Positions 10,595-22,277 of a stretch of DNA of 64,000 nt are shown here, one piece after another (the stretch's first letter is position 1; each line of letters starts with the position of its first letter). A model generated the notes under the pieces. The model was given only the letters and a program-made list of their open reading frames with translations. It had not been told where the DNA came from and made no database searches. This stretch comes from Ditylenchus dipsaci (taxonomy: Eukaryota > Nematoda > Chromadorea > Rhabditida > Anguinidae). The translations under genes and the position numbers were made by a program. Location: positions 1 through 64,000 of the forward strand of contig SADC01000852.1 in the NCBI GenBank assembly GCA_004194705.1, given 5' to 3'.

Positions 10595-10975
10595 TTTGGG
10601 CACTTATTAGTCCGTGGAAGAGGGGGGCGCATTTTTCACTTATTTGAAAATCATGTTTAAACGACTCTTAAGTAATTTTTGTATGCTTAAAACGATAAAA
10701 GAGTCAAGACTATTTTTGCCAAGCTCCAGTGAACAAAACGGGGTCGAATACCTTTATACATTTTAATTTACCTTGGTCCCCCAAGGCAAAAAGTCACATT
10801 TTGGTCGAATTTTTTTTCTCTAAAAGTCCACTTTTGTGTGAAAAAAGTGTCAGAAAATAACTTTTTTTTTTATCGTTTTGAGCATAATAAAAATTACTTA
10901 GGAGTCATTTAACCATGATTTTCAAATAAGTGAAAAATGCGCCCCCCCCCGGACTAAATAAGTTCCAATATTTGT
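10595..10975. mobile_element. Foldback of the GGGCACTTATTAG / AAAACGATAAAA family, no core hairpin
   Basis: Arms share TTTTTCACTTATTTGAAAAT and inverse. The sequence CTTGGTCCCCCAAGG is near the centre. These arms are related to those of 57768-58511 and 24524-27131, but the GC-rich core is missing here. Confidence 0.7.
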
Positions 10976-11147
10976 TTTTTACTGGGATCTCAAATCTTTA
11001 GACTTTTTGAAATTTCACGTCAAATCTTTATTTTAGGTACTTAAACCCCATAAGCAATGGATAAAATGGCAATTTTCGACCAAATGTCCTTAATTTCATA
11101 AAAATTTCCTTTGATTTTGAAATTTTGAGTTGGAAGCCCTGATTTAA

Positions 11148-11535
11148 AGGGCCCTGTCTCTTCCTTATCATGGCAATTTCAAAGGCTTGAATGCGCGCGG
11201 GACCACATAGATTTTGTCAGTAATATTTTTGAATTATTTTTTGTTTGCATTTAGAATTTCAAACGTTATGTTCCATTTGATATAAGTCACACTCCTAAAG
11301 TGACAGTAGTGGAGCAGTGGAAGTCGGATAAGTTGTCCGATCTGTCATTGTCGAGCAACGTCGGGCTCGACTAATGAACGGTTCTAACTTTTAAACAAAT
11401 TTACCAATTTATTTTCTAAACAATAAGCGCAAATAAAAAACAATTCTAAATTATTATTGACAAATGTGTGTGGTCCCGCGTGCATTCAAACCTTCCAAAC
11501 TGCCATGATAAGGAAGAGACAAGGTCCTTTAAAAT
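11148..11535. repeat. Foldback of the GCGCGGGAC family
   Basis: AAAGGGCCCTGTCTCTTCCT ... AGGAAGAGACAAGGTCCTTT, with GAATGCGCGCGGGACCAC and its inverse inside each arm. The central part carries a short insertion near 11300-11390. Confidence 0.7.
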
Positions 11536-13300
11536 ATAAATTGGAAAAAAGAGACAGCCAAAAAGCCGAATTTTTAGATAGAAATTACGGTCGAAGTACA
11601 CTTTACCGGAAATCAAAAAACAAGGTTTGAAGCGCTCCAGAGCATTTTATGCAGTAAAACGGGTAGAAAACACGTTTTTAGGTGTGGGAAGGACATTTTC
11701 AAAAAAAAACTTTTTTGGTTTGCCTTGGTCCCACTATGGTTTTCGGTCATCGCAAAAAGTTATCCGCCATCGAAAGAGCTTCCCAGGAGTTAAAAGATGT
11801 CTAATAAACTATTTTCACTTTTGATTTCATTTTTGAACAAACATGTACTCAAAAGTATGAGGGACGGACACAGTCCAAATACTATATAAGATATTATTGT
11901 TAAATTAAATTTTAAAAAATACAAAATCCACAATACAATCAGCTAAAAACACTCGACCAACACAATGGCTAAGAATCTCTCCACATCTCAACCCATTGCG
12001 ACCAGCTAGAATGTGAAGTAACATTCAAACAGAAAGAAATGTGTCAAGTGTCTATTTGCAGGACTTCTTCCTGGTTGACCACAGGCCTGAAGCGTCACTA
12101 TTATTGAGATGAGATGTAGGGAAAAACAAGGCAAAGCCACTCGACCAACAATGAATGGATAGGCAGCAAAAGGACAACCACCTATTCAACGACGTCATTA
12201 AAACCCACAAATTTTGTTAAACTCTTTGATCACCAACACAACCGAATAACAATTGTTGAGGGGGGGGGGTTGATGTCAGCTGGCGCCAGCAGCCAGCTAC
12301 CAAACACCTAGCTCGGACAATTTATTGGTGATCTGTATGACTTGTTTTCTGCGTCTGCCTGGAGGATTGAAGCATAAGGAGGAGAACATTTGTTACCACT
12401 GCTGCTGCTTCTGGTTTTATATATGTGTGCATATATTTGTGGACAATCAATTTACATTTATTTGTTTGAATGAAAGATTTGCATTGAGACAATCATAAAA
12501 AAAGTTTACTTGCAATATGAATTAAATAGGTAATCCTTTTCTTGGGGCAAATATACTTTATTTTGGGGCAAATTTTACTCGTTTTTTGGGAGAAATCTTT
12601 ATTTTGACTGATCTTATTATTTTTTCTCATCTTTTTCCAAAAATGATAACACCATTACCGTATTTTCACTATTAAGGAACCCCTCTCTAATAATGAACCC
12701 CCCCCTCGATTTTTTTATTAGGGTTCAGAGTTAGGGCCATTTTCGATTTACAATTTCAACATTTTCGAAGGGTTGAAAAATAATAAACCCGGGTGCGTTA
12801 ACACGAGAAAGGCGGACTGTAACTTTTGACTACCTGGGGGTTTTTAGACCTGCTGAGCACGATGATCGCGAAATCAGAGCCATGAACTTGTGTGCAATGC
12901 CCTTAATTAACCCATTTTTCAAAACGACTCTTTGAAAAATGGACAGTTTTTCTTAAGGCTGGTGAGCAGTGAAATTATCTGGCGTGGCATTTTTTTATGC
13001 TCATAAGAAAGCCCTTTGTCTGGGCTTTCTAATGGTACGTCGTTTGCCTACATATGAAACCATTGTAATGGGACCATATATGAAACCATATTAAACCCGA
13101 AATTTTCTCACTTGGTAAAAGTTTACTCAAGCTGCGCAAGACATGTCATATCACCGTTCAACTCAATGATGCTTGGTCAATACTTGTAGAGGAATTCAAG
13201 AGCTACAAGATAAGGCAAAAATCAGCACAAAAGTCACTCAGAAATTAGAGAAGAAAAGGTAAACTCAGCTGTTTCCTGGTATTGAAATTTTAAGGGTACC
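11535..13300. other. Interval without a recognised gene
   Basis: Holds a diverged CCTTGGTCCCACTATGG near 11723, a doublet ACTCGACCAACA (11952, 12139), a G run at 12260, and a solo TACCGTATT-type MITE arm at about 12658-12735. No exon could be supported. Confidence 0.4.
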
Positions 13301-13358
13301 TGGTTTGGCTTATTTATAACCGACTTTCTTTAACATTTTTGGTTTCCAATATACCAAA

Positions 13359-13547
13359 ATGATCAGCGTGAAAAATGCGACAGAACTAGTGCAAAGACTC
13401 ACAAGACAACAAGCGAATATCATAAAATTCAAGCCGAAACAATTTGACCTCAAAAACATACCAAAAACCAAGGGCTTTTGGACGAAAATTCACGTGGTTA
13501 TGGCTTGGTTTCGTAATTTTCTCAAAATTTTATCAAAGGTTTTTTAA
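13359..13547 (+). CDS. Small basic protein, hypothetical
   Basis: A 62-codon ORF starts at ATG in the context CCAAAATGAT. About 50 bp upstream is TATTTATAA, and AATAAA follows within 15 bp of the stop. The product is basic and helical (LVQRLTRQQANIIKFK ... MAWFRNFLKILSKVF) with no family that I know. The promoter/polyA spacing is the only support; it could be chance. Confidence 0.25.
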   Translation: MISVKNATELVQRLTRQQANIIKFKPKQFDLKNIPKTKGFWTKIHVVMAWFRNFLKILSKVF

Positions 13548-13969
13548 AAATAAAAACATCGTTTGATAGAGCATGAAAAACTTCATCACATACCACTATC
13601 AGATTACAAGTGTTACTGTGCTTTCCCTTTTTGAGAGGATTGAAGAAGTGGACTGGCAGCCCGGTCATGGATGGATTATTGTGGTTTAATCTTACTGAGT
13701 TTAGAACAGTGTGGGGAATACAGTTAATTTTAACTGGATTTTGAAAATTAGTTAAAAATAACTAATTTGAAAAATAGTTATTTTAACTGATTTCAAATTT
13801 TAGTTAAAATAACTGAAACCCAAATCCAGTTAAAAATAGTTAAAATTCTTTATCTTTTTGCTTCTTTTGTCTTTTTGGTACTTTTCGGTGTTTTTAGTGA
13901 TTTTCTCATGCTTCTCATGGTCCAAAACTTCCACGATGACTAGTTACAGTAATAAGAAAAGAAAACATT

Positions 13970-14050
13970 TTTGCCTCCTGCCAGACTCGAACTCGAGCAA
14001 AATTTTTTTTTGGCCGCCTTCACCACTAGGCCATAGAGACTCATCTCTGA
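13970..14050 (-). tRNA. tRNA-like sequence, left member of an inverted pair
   Basis: Minus strand has an A box TGGCCTAGTGGTGAAGG and a B box GAGTTCGAGTC. The loop region contains a T run, so a working tRNA is doubtful. Confidence 0.4.
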
Positions 14051-14219
14051 GAGAGACCATTTCGATAAGATATATTAACATGCATTTATTTTCTCGCTTT
14101 AGTGTGCTTGCATCCATTAACTACAGCAACACTTATTCACTTGAGACAGTTGTACAAACACAAAATTGCTTAATATTTTGCAAAATAAATGCATGTTAAT
14201 ATATGTTATCGAAATGGTC

Positions 14220-14305
14220 TCTCTCAGAGATGAGTCTCTATGGCCTAGTGGTGAAGGGCGGCCAAAAAAAAAAACTTTTGCTCGAGTTCGAGTCTGGCAG
14301 AGGCA
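14220..14305 (+). tRNA. tRNA-like sequence, right member of an inverted pair
   Basis: Inverse copy of 13970-14050: A box TGGCCTAGTGGTGAAGG, then an A run, then GAGTTCGAGTCTGGC as B box. It probably marks an element derived from tRNA rather than a functional gene. Confidence 0.4.
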
Positions 14306-14534
14306 AAAATTTTTCTTTTTTTTGACTGTAACTAGTCATCGTGGAAGTTTTGGACCATGAGAAGCACGAGAAAAGCAATGAAAACACCGAAAAGTACCAA
14401 AAAGACAAAAGAAGCAAAAAGATAAAGAATTTTAACTATTTTAACTGGATTGGGTTTCAGTTAATTTTAACTAAAATTTGAAATCAGTTAAAATTAACTA
14501 TTTTTCAAATTAGTTATTTTTAACTAATTTTCAA

Positions 14535-15381
14535 AAGGCTCAAATTGTTTTACCCGCCAAATTACTGATTTACCCCGCCAAATTATTTTTTTACCCCGCC
14601 AAATTTGAATTTTGAGCAAAATACTCGTTTACCCGCCAAATTACTGATTTACCCCGCCAAATTTGAATTTACCCCGCCAAATTTGAATTTTCGGTGAAAT
14701 ACTGCAGTAAATTTTGCGGGAATTCAGATTTTATAGTCAAAAATGACTTGGATCGCTCAAAATCCCACCCCCGAGTGGCCAGAAGCCCCTGAAAGTTGGT
14801 TTTTTGGGGGTTTACTAAAGGGGGGGTAAACTTTTTGCAAAAAATCGATTGAGCGGATCAGATTTCGGGTCCGATGGGCTTAATTGCTCAGAATTCCACC
14901 CTTAACCATTCTCAACTATCTTAAACCAACCTAAGCACTGATTTAGGGTAGTTAGATACTGGTCTGGAGCAGTTTGGGATGGTTTAGGGTGGTTTAAGAG
15001 GGTTGAGAATGGTTAAGGGTGGAATCCTGAGCGATTGAGCCCATCGGACCCGAAATCTGATCCGCTCAATCGATTTTTTGCAAAAAGTTTACCCCCCCCT
15101 TTAGTAAACCCCAAAAAACCAACTTTCAGGGGCTTTTGGCCACTCGGGGGTGGGATTTTGAGCGATCCAAGTCATTTAAAGTCATAAAATCTGAATTCCC
15201 GCAAAATTTACTGCAGTATTTCACCGAAAATTCAAATTTGCGGGGTAAATTCAAATTTGGCGGGGTAAATCAGTAATTTGGCGGGGTAAACGAGTATTTT
15301 GCTCAAAATTCAAATTTGGCGGGGTAAAAAATAATTTGGCGGGGTAAATCAGTAATTGGGCGGGGTAAATTAGTTACAGCC
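14535..15381. mobile_element. hAT-like element built from TTTACCCCGCCAAAT words
   Basis: Target-site duplication ATTTTCAA at 14527-14534 and 15382-15389. The opposite arm of the host foldback (13745-13765) preserves the empty site exactly. The word TTACCCCGCCAAATT is repeated at both ends. The middle is a palindrome around 14960 (GGTTGAGAATGGTTAAGGGT and inverse). The same family occurs at 54257-55465. Confidence 0.85.
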
Positions 15382-15424
15382 ATTTTCAAAATCCAGTTAA
15401 AATTAACTGTATTCCCCACACTGG

Positions 15425-16185
15425 TTTAGAATCAATATTTTTGAACGGAATTTTCGGGCAAGTTGTATATCAAAAGATAGCCAAGACTTTGGCGAGTCTT
15501 TTCATCGTCTTTGTTCCTTTTTTTCAGCCTTCGGTTTAACTTTTCAGCCCTCGTTTAAGAATTTGTCGGAGGGGGAATTTGATGGGGGGCAATTTACTGC
15601 CGCCCGCAGAAATCTCGACGTGGCTGGTCCAATTGCCCAACCCTAGTTTTGACAGGTTTTTGTTCGACAAATTTCGTTGCTTTCTTTGTTAAAGTCAAGT
15701 ACTTCAACATCCTTAAACGCTAAACGACTCTTCGAAGCTTATTCGATCAAAACACACATAGCCCTCCAATTTTTTAGAGTTAAGAGCTCGAAAACAACTC
15801 TACCTGATGATTCACATAAACCTTATTTTTTATGCCTTCAGGCACTAAAAGCAATCCGAATGTGCGAGCTTTTAAGTGGCAATAAACTTATATGGTGGAA
15901 TAACGAAAAATTTGGAATGGCAGGGTCAAAAAATTGGAAAATCACGTAAATCACCCTGTATTATACAAAAAAACACCCAAAAATATAATTGATGTTTTCG
16001 AAATCGAACCTGAAAATTATACTTCGCTTTAAACCGAATTTTCTCGGTATTAAACGAAGCGGGCAACTTGTGTGACTATAGATTTCCTTGATGCGTAGCG
16101 CAGTGGATAAGAGTTAGTGATTTTGGCTTTGAATTTGCGCTTGAGACCAAGAAACGCCAAGACGACAAAGTAATAATTACAAGGT
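15425..16185. other. Interval without a recognised gene
   Basis: Holds a 27-nt segment around TTTTTTTCAGCCTTCGGTTT (15511-15537) repeated at 30427, and a weak tRNA-like A box GCGTAGCGCAGTGGATAAG at 16095. The ORF 15677-15949 lacks coding support. Confidence 0.4.
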
Positions 16186-16625
16186 TTTTACAAGGTTATA
16201 ACCAAAGTTCGTACGATGCCAGTTGCAATGCTCTGACAACATTTGAACCTAGCAAGAACTTACAATTAACATTTTTACTGTCCACTGACATTGTACAATC
16301 TAGGAAACAACATTTCGATACACTTCGACCTTGACTAAAGTTCGTACAAGCTTTGAAGGTTGTAAGAACCTCGTTACCTTTGCATTCCAAGGTTCGCTTA
16401 AGTTTTAAACCTGACTCGAACCTTGAATCTGACATGGCACGAACCATATCAGAATCATTTCTATTTGACTTGTACAACCTATAGAAGTAACATTTCCATG
16501 CCTATTCGACCTTCCGCCAAAGTTCACTCGAGGTTCACAATTGTTATACAATGTTTAAACATTGTACGAACCTACATGATCTAAGGTTCGCTCAGCTCCA
16601 AACCTGTCCGAACCTTGGGTAACCT
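16185..16625. repeat. AAGGTTCG word array with inverted ends
   Basis: Words AAAGTTCGTAC, AAGGTTCG and their inverses (CGAACCTT) recur about 15 times. The ends, AGGTTATAACCAAAGTTCG and the inverse of CCGAACCTTGGGTAACCT, are similar, suggesting another word-built element. No target-site duplication was found. Confidence 0.55.
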
Positions 16626-16631
16626 AGCCAA

Positions 16632-17231
16632 CCATATGAAACTTGACGATTTCCTCGCCTCCAGCTCGCGCTCCCACTTCGCCGGTGAAGCGGACTCTCC
16701 AACTGGTCTATGGTGCGCACCTCAAGTGCATGGGAAGCTCTCCAGACGTGTTACTCAGATGAAGACGAAGAGGAATCCTCCGATTCAGCTATCCAAGTGG
16801 TGCCTGCTCCAGTCTCCTCTTCTGCTGCTATGGTGGATGCCTCTCCAGTGGTTTTCTCTCCAGTCAAGATGGAAGAAACAGAATCTCCAGTCTTCAATAG
16901 TAACACCTTTTGTAATGTTATGTCTGGTCCAGCTGACCCCATGCCTATATTATACCATGGTGCCCCAATAAAGATACCAGAGGGGTTATGTCCTTCCTTT
17001 ACAGGCAGCACGTATTGCTCGCGCTTTACTGCAGAAAAGGATATTTATTTGAAAGACGATCGATTACCAACGTTCAATCACCGATCATTTTTTAAAAAAT
17101 TAGAGTTAACTCACTTCAAGAGCCAAAAAGTATCGAGAATCATTTCTAAAACTGCTTTGCTGTTAGTAAATGCCCTAATTTTGAGATTTCTTGCAAATGA
17201 CTATCAAAATAAAGTAAACGAACCAAAGGAT
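16632..17231 (+). pseudogene. Unidentified Ser/Glu-rich protein, frameshifted gene fragment
   Basis: ATG at 16632 opens MKLDDFLASSSRSHFAGEAD, then the coding frame moves by one base before 16710 and continues as ALQTCYSDEDEEESSDSAIQ ... VVFSPVKMEETESPVF ... YHGAPIKIPEGLCPSF to about 17030. The acidic Ser-rich stretch and SPVKMEE suggest a nuclear regulatory protein, but I do not recognise the family. Coding character fades after about 17040. A foldback starts directly at 17232. The one-base shift may be a sequencing indel. The AAGGTTCG array ends just upstream of the ATG. Confidence 0.45.
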
Positions 17232-18566
17232 ACAGTTGCGGACAATTGATAGCGGACGGCACGTTTATTATTATTAGACTTACTGTTTTTTCGTAAAAAT
17301 TTTTAAATGCTTTTAAAAATCGCGATAGGCAGTTTTGTAGAGCACTTAAAGGGCTACAATTATAGCTACTACTTGTTATAAAATATCAATTTTGCGCGAT
17401 TGCTTGAGGCGGTTTGGAAACCCCCTCGTTTTTTCTCCCGACAATTGGTAGCGGACGATTTTTTTTTCAAGCTGATTGATTTTAATTTTTATATATTGTC
17501 AACTTTTAATGACTATTTGTAAGCCCTGTTCTTCAGCTACAATTTGGTATATCAAACTTTTTTTGAATTATTATACGGAAAATTATGACCATAGAAATAA
17601 AAGTGTCGATTTCTAGTCAAATTCAAATAAAATGTAAGGAAAATGGTTGTTTGACCACATAATTAGAAGGTTTTCTCAAAATTTTAAAATCTAAATTTAC
17701 GCCCTTTTGCATTTTTTGAAAGCTCTATGATTTCTCTACAAAATGACATTTTGATCGTTGTCGTAGGACCACTCTGCACTGAGATACAGATAGGTTGAAG
17801 TTGAAAACCCTGAAAAAGTGCCGTTTTGCCTTATTTTAAACCATTTTTCAGGGTTTTCAAATTCAACCTATCTGTATCTCAGTGCAGAGTGGTCCTACGG
17901 GCTACCAGACAAATTCCAATATTTTTGGAAAATGTCGCGCGACATTTTCCAATATTTTCTCGGTGAATTCGGACGAAACATCCGAATCGACCGATAAAAT
18001 ATTGGAAAATGTCGCGCGACATTTTCCAAAAATATTGGAATTTGTATGGTAGCCGTCCTACGACAACGATCAAAATGTCATTTTGTAGAGAAATCATAGA
18101 GCTTTCAAAAAATGCAAAAGGGCAAAACACTAATTTGACGATTGGATACACCTATTGGATACAAATTGACGGTTGGATACACCTATTGGATACAAAAATC
18201 TGTATCCAATCAGTTCAGTGTATCCAATCGTCAGGCGTTCCGTAAATTTAGATTTTTAAAATTTCGAGAAAACCTCTTAATTATGTGGTCAAACAACCAT
18301 TTTCCTTAAAATTAAAATCAATCAGCTTGAAAAAAAAATCGTCCGCTATCAATTGTCGGGAGAAAAAACGAGGGGGTTTCCAAACCGCCTCAAGCAATCG
18401 CGCAAAATTGATATTTTTATAACAAGTAGTAGGCTATAATTGTAGCCCTTTAAGTGCTCTACAAAACTGCCTATCGCGATTTTTAAAAGCATTTAAAAAT
18501 TTTTACGAAAAAACAGTAAGTCTAATAATAATAAACGTGCTGTCCGCTATCGATTGTCCGCAACTG
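17232..18566. mobile_element. Large TA-flanked foldback with CAGTTGCGGACAATTG ends
   Basis: Ends CAGTTGCGGACAATTGATAG and the inverse of CTATCGATTGTCCGCAACTG, flanked by TA at 17230-17231 and 18567-18568. Arms are about 650 bp and highly similar. The centre has a palindrome of GGAAAATGTCGCGCGACATT. One arm is interrupted at about 18135-18240 by repeats of GGATACACCTATTGGATACA and inverse. Confidence 0.85.
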
Positions 18567-18569
18567 TAT

Positions 18570-19470
18570 ACTTTAGTTTTTAATCGCCTCCTCCTCTTCT
18601 AGCTATTTTATTGACTTCTCACAAGGTGATCTCAAGTTTTTAGAATCATGCTTGCATGAGGAGTCATATGAAAATGTCTTCACGCCCAAATTGTTTCGAA
18701 AATTTGGATAGCTTCTGAAGGTTTGAGCCAGTAAGAAAAAGGTATGTTCAAAGAGCGAGGTGGCACATAATCAGACATAGGGAATTGGCTTGTGCTACTA
18801 ACCAGCACACTTTCGAAAAAAAATCCTATCGTTTTCTCCAAGTGCACATGTTTCTATATACCAATCAAAAACGCTCGACAATGTCCAGTTCAGTGCTATC
18901 CTGCCCATTTCAAAAAGGGCGCCTACCATTGCAGAGACATCCCCAGTTTATGTTTGTTATACTGGATCAGGTTGGCAGGATGTAGTTTTTTAGCCACACC
19001 CGTGGCACAGCCCTATCTTTTTGATGGCGTGCTTTGGGTGTGGCTCAAAAAGCCACACCCGTAGCACATATACAAAATATTTATGGGGTGTGGCTCAGGT
19101 GTGACTTTTTTATTTAAACGGGTGTGGCCTCAGGTGTGGCTTAATGATTTTGACACAATTTTTTACTGAAATGTTTTTTAAAAGTCATATGCATGAAAGA
19201 ATGCGGAGCAGACTTCTATTGACAACCCTTTTAACTACTTTAAACACCCTAAAGCACCTCAAAACACTTTAAAACACGTTAAATTATTGTGCATTTCTCC
19301 ACACCATGCAAATGTTTCCAAACCTTTTTTAGACTTTTCTTACCTTATTATTTCTTATTCTTTGTCTTGGCTTTGAACGCGAGTTGGTTGTGTCTGAAAA
19401 ACAAAAAATTAAGTCGTCAACAACTTGCCTAAAAACCACTGATAAAAACATTCTAACCAGGGAGCCTCAA
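18570..19470. other. Interval with a GTGTGGCT word array (18985-19145)
   Basis: AGCCACACCCGTGGCAC, GGGTGTGGCTCA and related words repeat in both orientations. No exon is supported elsewhere. A perfect target-site duplication was not found. Confidence 0.45.
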
Positions 19471-21275
19471 GTAGTGTCTTTTTTAAAGAGTTCGTTGAGA
19501 TTTTTTTCGCAGATTCGTGTAGAGCACCCCAGTTTATATAAAAAAGTGCTGCCGCTTTTTCCAGCTCACCAAAAAGGTTAGAGAGACAGGGTCGCCTGAA
19601 GTTTCCGAAAACCCATGATAACGGTATCATGGTTTTTAGCCTACGTTTGAGTTGCCGTTGTTTCACAAATTTTTTGAGTATCCAACTTGTATAGGGAGAT
19701 TTCTTGCATATTGTGCTTATGTCAAGTAGTACTTTGAAAAATATCTCACGGCTTGTCAAAATTTTACGAAGAGGACGATACATGAGTGTGGCGGAATTCA
19801 AATGAAAGCTGCTTTTTCTCAGGAATTCGGTTTTCACCAAAATATGTTATAAGTTATAACTATGTGCGAAAGGCGCATATTGGCGCCTATATTGTGTCGC
19901 ATACCTATCAAAAGTATTTAATCAATGAAAAATACGGCAATATACGTTCGAGGGCTCGCCCAAAAATATGCCTTGATCCTCCAAGCTGAATCAGCCTAGG
20001 CTTAGGCAAGGGTAGGATAGCGCATGCTAGGACGCACTCAAACACATTCTATTTACGGCAGGACCAGCTAAGACATTAACTTCTATAATAATAACTATAA
20101 TAATAACTTCTATATAATAATGCCAGGAAAAGCGCCTTCTACGAAAACGTGCATATAGGAAAAATGAAAGGTATGGACAATTGACAACTGGACAATGTAC
20201 TCTAGGACAATGGCCTGTTTGGAAAAGCGCCTGTTAGGAAAAGGAACCCTAGGACAATGGAAAATAGAACAATCGTCTTTTTGGAAAAGCCCCTTTTTGG
20301 ACAATTTTCAACTGTCTAAAACGTTCTAATATCACTTTATGGGTCTGAAAACAGTATGTCTTATAGTCTCTTATCCTGTTGTCCATTGTCATTCTGTAAA
20401 TTGTCCTAAAAAGCGGTTGTCCTAGAGTACATTGTCCTAGTGACCCTTTTCCTGAAAGGTGCTTTTCCAAAAAGGCCATTGTCCTAGAGTCGATTGTCCT
20501 AGGGTCTACTGTCCAAACATGTCATTGTCCAAGTGTGAATTGTCCTAGCCTGGTCTTTCCTATATACACGTTTTCCTAGAAGGGGCTTTTCCTGGAAATA
20601 TTACTTTCCTACAAGTTAATGTCCTCAGCTGGCCCTGCCCTATTTACTTTATTAATTCAGAGGTGGGTGCCATATAGAGGGTTGCTATATAGAGGTTAGA
20701 CTGTATTTATGAAATTCTCATTAAGAAGATCGACAGGATACCTGGCATTTTTATGTTGACGTTCTCGATTTAAAAAATCTAGTTTTTTATGTAGTTACAC
20801 ACGTTTTTTATATCATTGTGTAGTCTAGATGCCAGGCTTTCATTTCGATATCATAAAGAGTAAAAATACCATCTCATGAGAGCTAAAATTCAAAGAATAT
20901 TCGAACTCCTGAGAAAAAGCAGCTTTCATTTGAATTCCCGCCACACTCATGTATCGTCCTCTTCGTAAAATTTTGACAAGCCGTGAGATATTTTTCAAAG
21001 TACTACTTGACATAAGCACAATATGCAAGAAATCTCCTATACAAGTTGGATACTCAAAAAATTTGTGAAACAACGGCAACTCAAACGTAGGCTAAAAACC
21101 ATGATACCGTTATCATGGGTTTTCGGAAACTTCAGGCGACCCTGTCTCTCTAACCTTTTTGGTGAGCTGGAAAAAGCGGCAGCACTTTTTATATAAACTG
21201 GGGGTGCTCTACACGAATCTGCGAAAAAAATCTCAACGAACTCTTTAAAAAAGACACTATTTGGGTTTTCTGGTA
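19470..21275. mobile_element. Foldback with 350-400 bp arms; loop holds another word-built element
   Basis: Left arm 19480-19830 and right arm 20868-21265 are inverse copies, for example CGAAAACCCATGATAACGGT and TACCGTTATCATGGGTTTTC. The loop contains the element 20057-20639 and a TATAGAGG-type pogo terminus at 20670-20703. Confidence 0.85.
20057..20639. mobile_element. hAT-like element built from GGACAATG and GGAAAAGCGCC words
   Basis: Perfect 8-bp duplication CTATTTAC at 20049-20056 and 20640-20647. Ends are GGCAGGACCAGCTAAGAC and the inverse of GTCCTCAGCTGGCCCTGCC. The interior is a foldback of alternating words CTAGGACAATGG and GGAAAAGCGCC/GGCGCTTTTCC. Confidence 0.85.
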
Positions 21276-21650
21276 AGATGAACATAGCACATGTTGGCGT
21301 CATATAGCCAATACCATCGCAAAGATATCACGTAACCATATTTGCAAAACACTTTAACCCTGAGTACCACCCCGATCACCAATCTTGCGCTATAAAAGAG
21401 ACGAAACCCAATGGAAAGGAGGTCATTTGGGGAAAGATCTAAGGAGTATGGGGTTGTATGAATGGATTTAGTATTGTGCTATTTCAAAAAAAGTCACCCC
21501 CCCCCCCATTCTCATTCTTCCCCCCCCCCCCCTCCTCTCCAGAAAAAAGACTAGGCGGTACTTTATAAAAGTAGCAGCTCTTTCAAAAATGTCACCCTCC
21601 TCTCATTCATAAAGAGAGGTATCTTCTCTGTTTTGTTCCTTTATTTTCAG

Positions 21651-21778
21651 CACTTGGTTTAATCTACCGAGACACCTACCGACATGATGGTCAGCTTTAC
21701 ATTGACCAAATTATGGACTCATTGGACAAATTTGTCCCAGCTATGCTCGTTTGTTTTTTATTTTACAATATAGTTTAA
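21651..21778 (+). CDS. Possible terminal coding exon, unidentified
   Basis: Follows a textbook acceptor (TTCCTTTATTTTCAG). The frame reads LGLIYRDTYRHDGQLYIDQI ... DKFVPAMLV and ends at TAA 21776-21778. Residue composition looks like real protein, and the exon is convergent with the GPCR gene. I do not recognise it, and no upstream exon was found; it may be a relic. Confidence 0.35.
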
Positions 21779-21875
21779 TTTTTCAATAATAAATTTTGTT
21801 TTGAATTTTATGTGTGTGTGTACACAACTATTAGTTATCAACAAATAAAATAATAAGAGAAAGTCGGAAAAAAGT

Positions 21876-22277
21876 TCAAGTAGCCAAAGAAAATCTTCTC
21901 TCAGTGGATGCATGTGGCCTCCTGAGACTGGAGGTGTAATTGCTATTTTGTTGATTGACAGTTTGTTGAGCAGCCACTCCACCCGAAGAGCTGGCTAAAA
22001 AAGAACTTCTTCGTTCACTCAAAGACAGCAACTTGCTCTGGAGAATCCTTTTTAAACGCCTTCGAAAAGCTGCAGAACTCAGGCAGAAGAGTATGAAATT
22101 GAGGGTTTTACCAATGATCACCAGAAATGCGGTCAGGCAATTGGCTTGATACCACAGAGCATTAGAACTAAACTTTTTGTGAAAAAGTTTCAGGTGTCTC
22201 AATGTTGAAACCAACTTTACAAATGGTGGTTTATGGCCGGAGAAAAAGCTTAGGGAGAGTACAATTGCTGAAGGACC
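21876..22277 (-). CDS. GPCR exon: end of TM6, TM7 and C-terminal tail
   Basis: The minus-strand acceptor (CTCAATTACAG) ends at 22278. The exon opens GPSAIVLSLSFFSGHKPPF, the second half of TM6 plus loop 3, then LFHKKFSSNALWYQANCLT and the TM7 motif GKTLNFILF in place of NPxxY. A basic, Ser-rich tail follows (FRRRLKRILQSKLLSLSERR) to the TGA at 21876-21878. Length is 402 nt, phase 0. Confidence 0.8.
   Translation of the reverse strand, partial: GPSAIVLSLSFFSGHKPPFVKLVSTLRHLKLFHKKFSSNALWYQANCLTAFLVIIGKTLNFILFCLSSAAFRRRLKRILQSKLLSLSERRSSFLASSSGGVAAQQTVNQQNSNYTSSLRRPHASTERRFSLAT

Larger units (their letters stand above)
13705..15425. mobile_element. Composite foldback: GTTAATTTTAACTGG arms around tRNA-like pair and a nested element
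   Basis: Outer ends are GTGTGGGGAATACAGTTAAT and its inverse at 15388-15425. Left arm 13705-13960 pairs with 14330-14534 plus 15390-15425. Two tRNA-like sequences lie inverted inside the loop. The right arm is split by the element 14535-15381. Confidence 0.8.
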
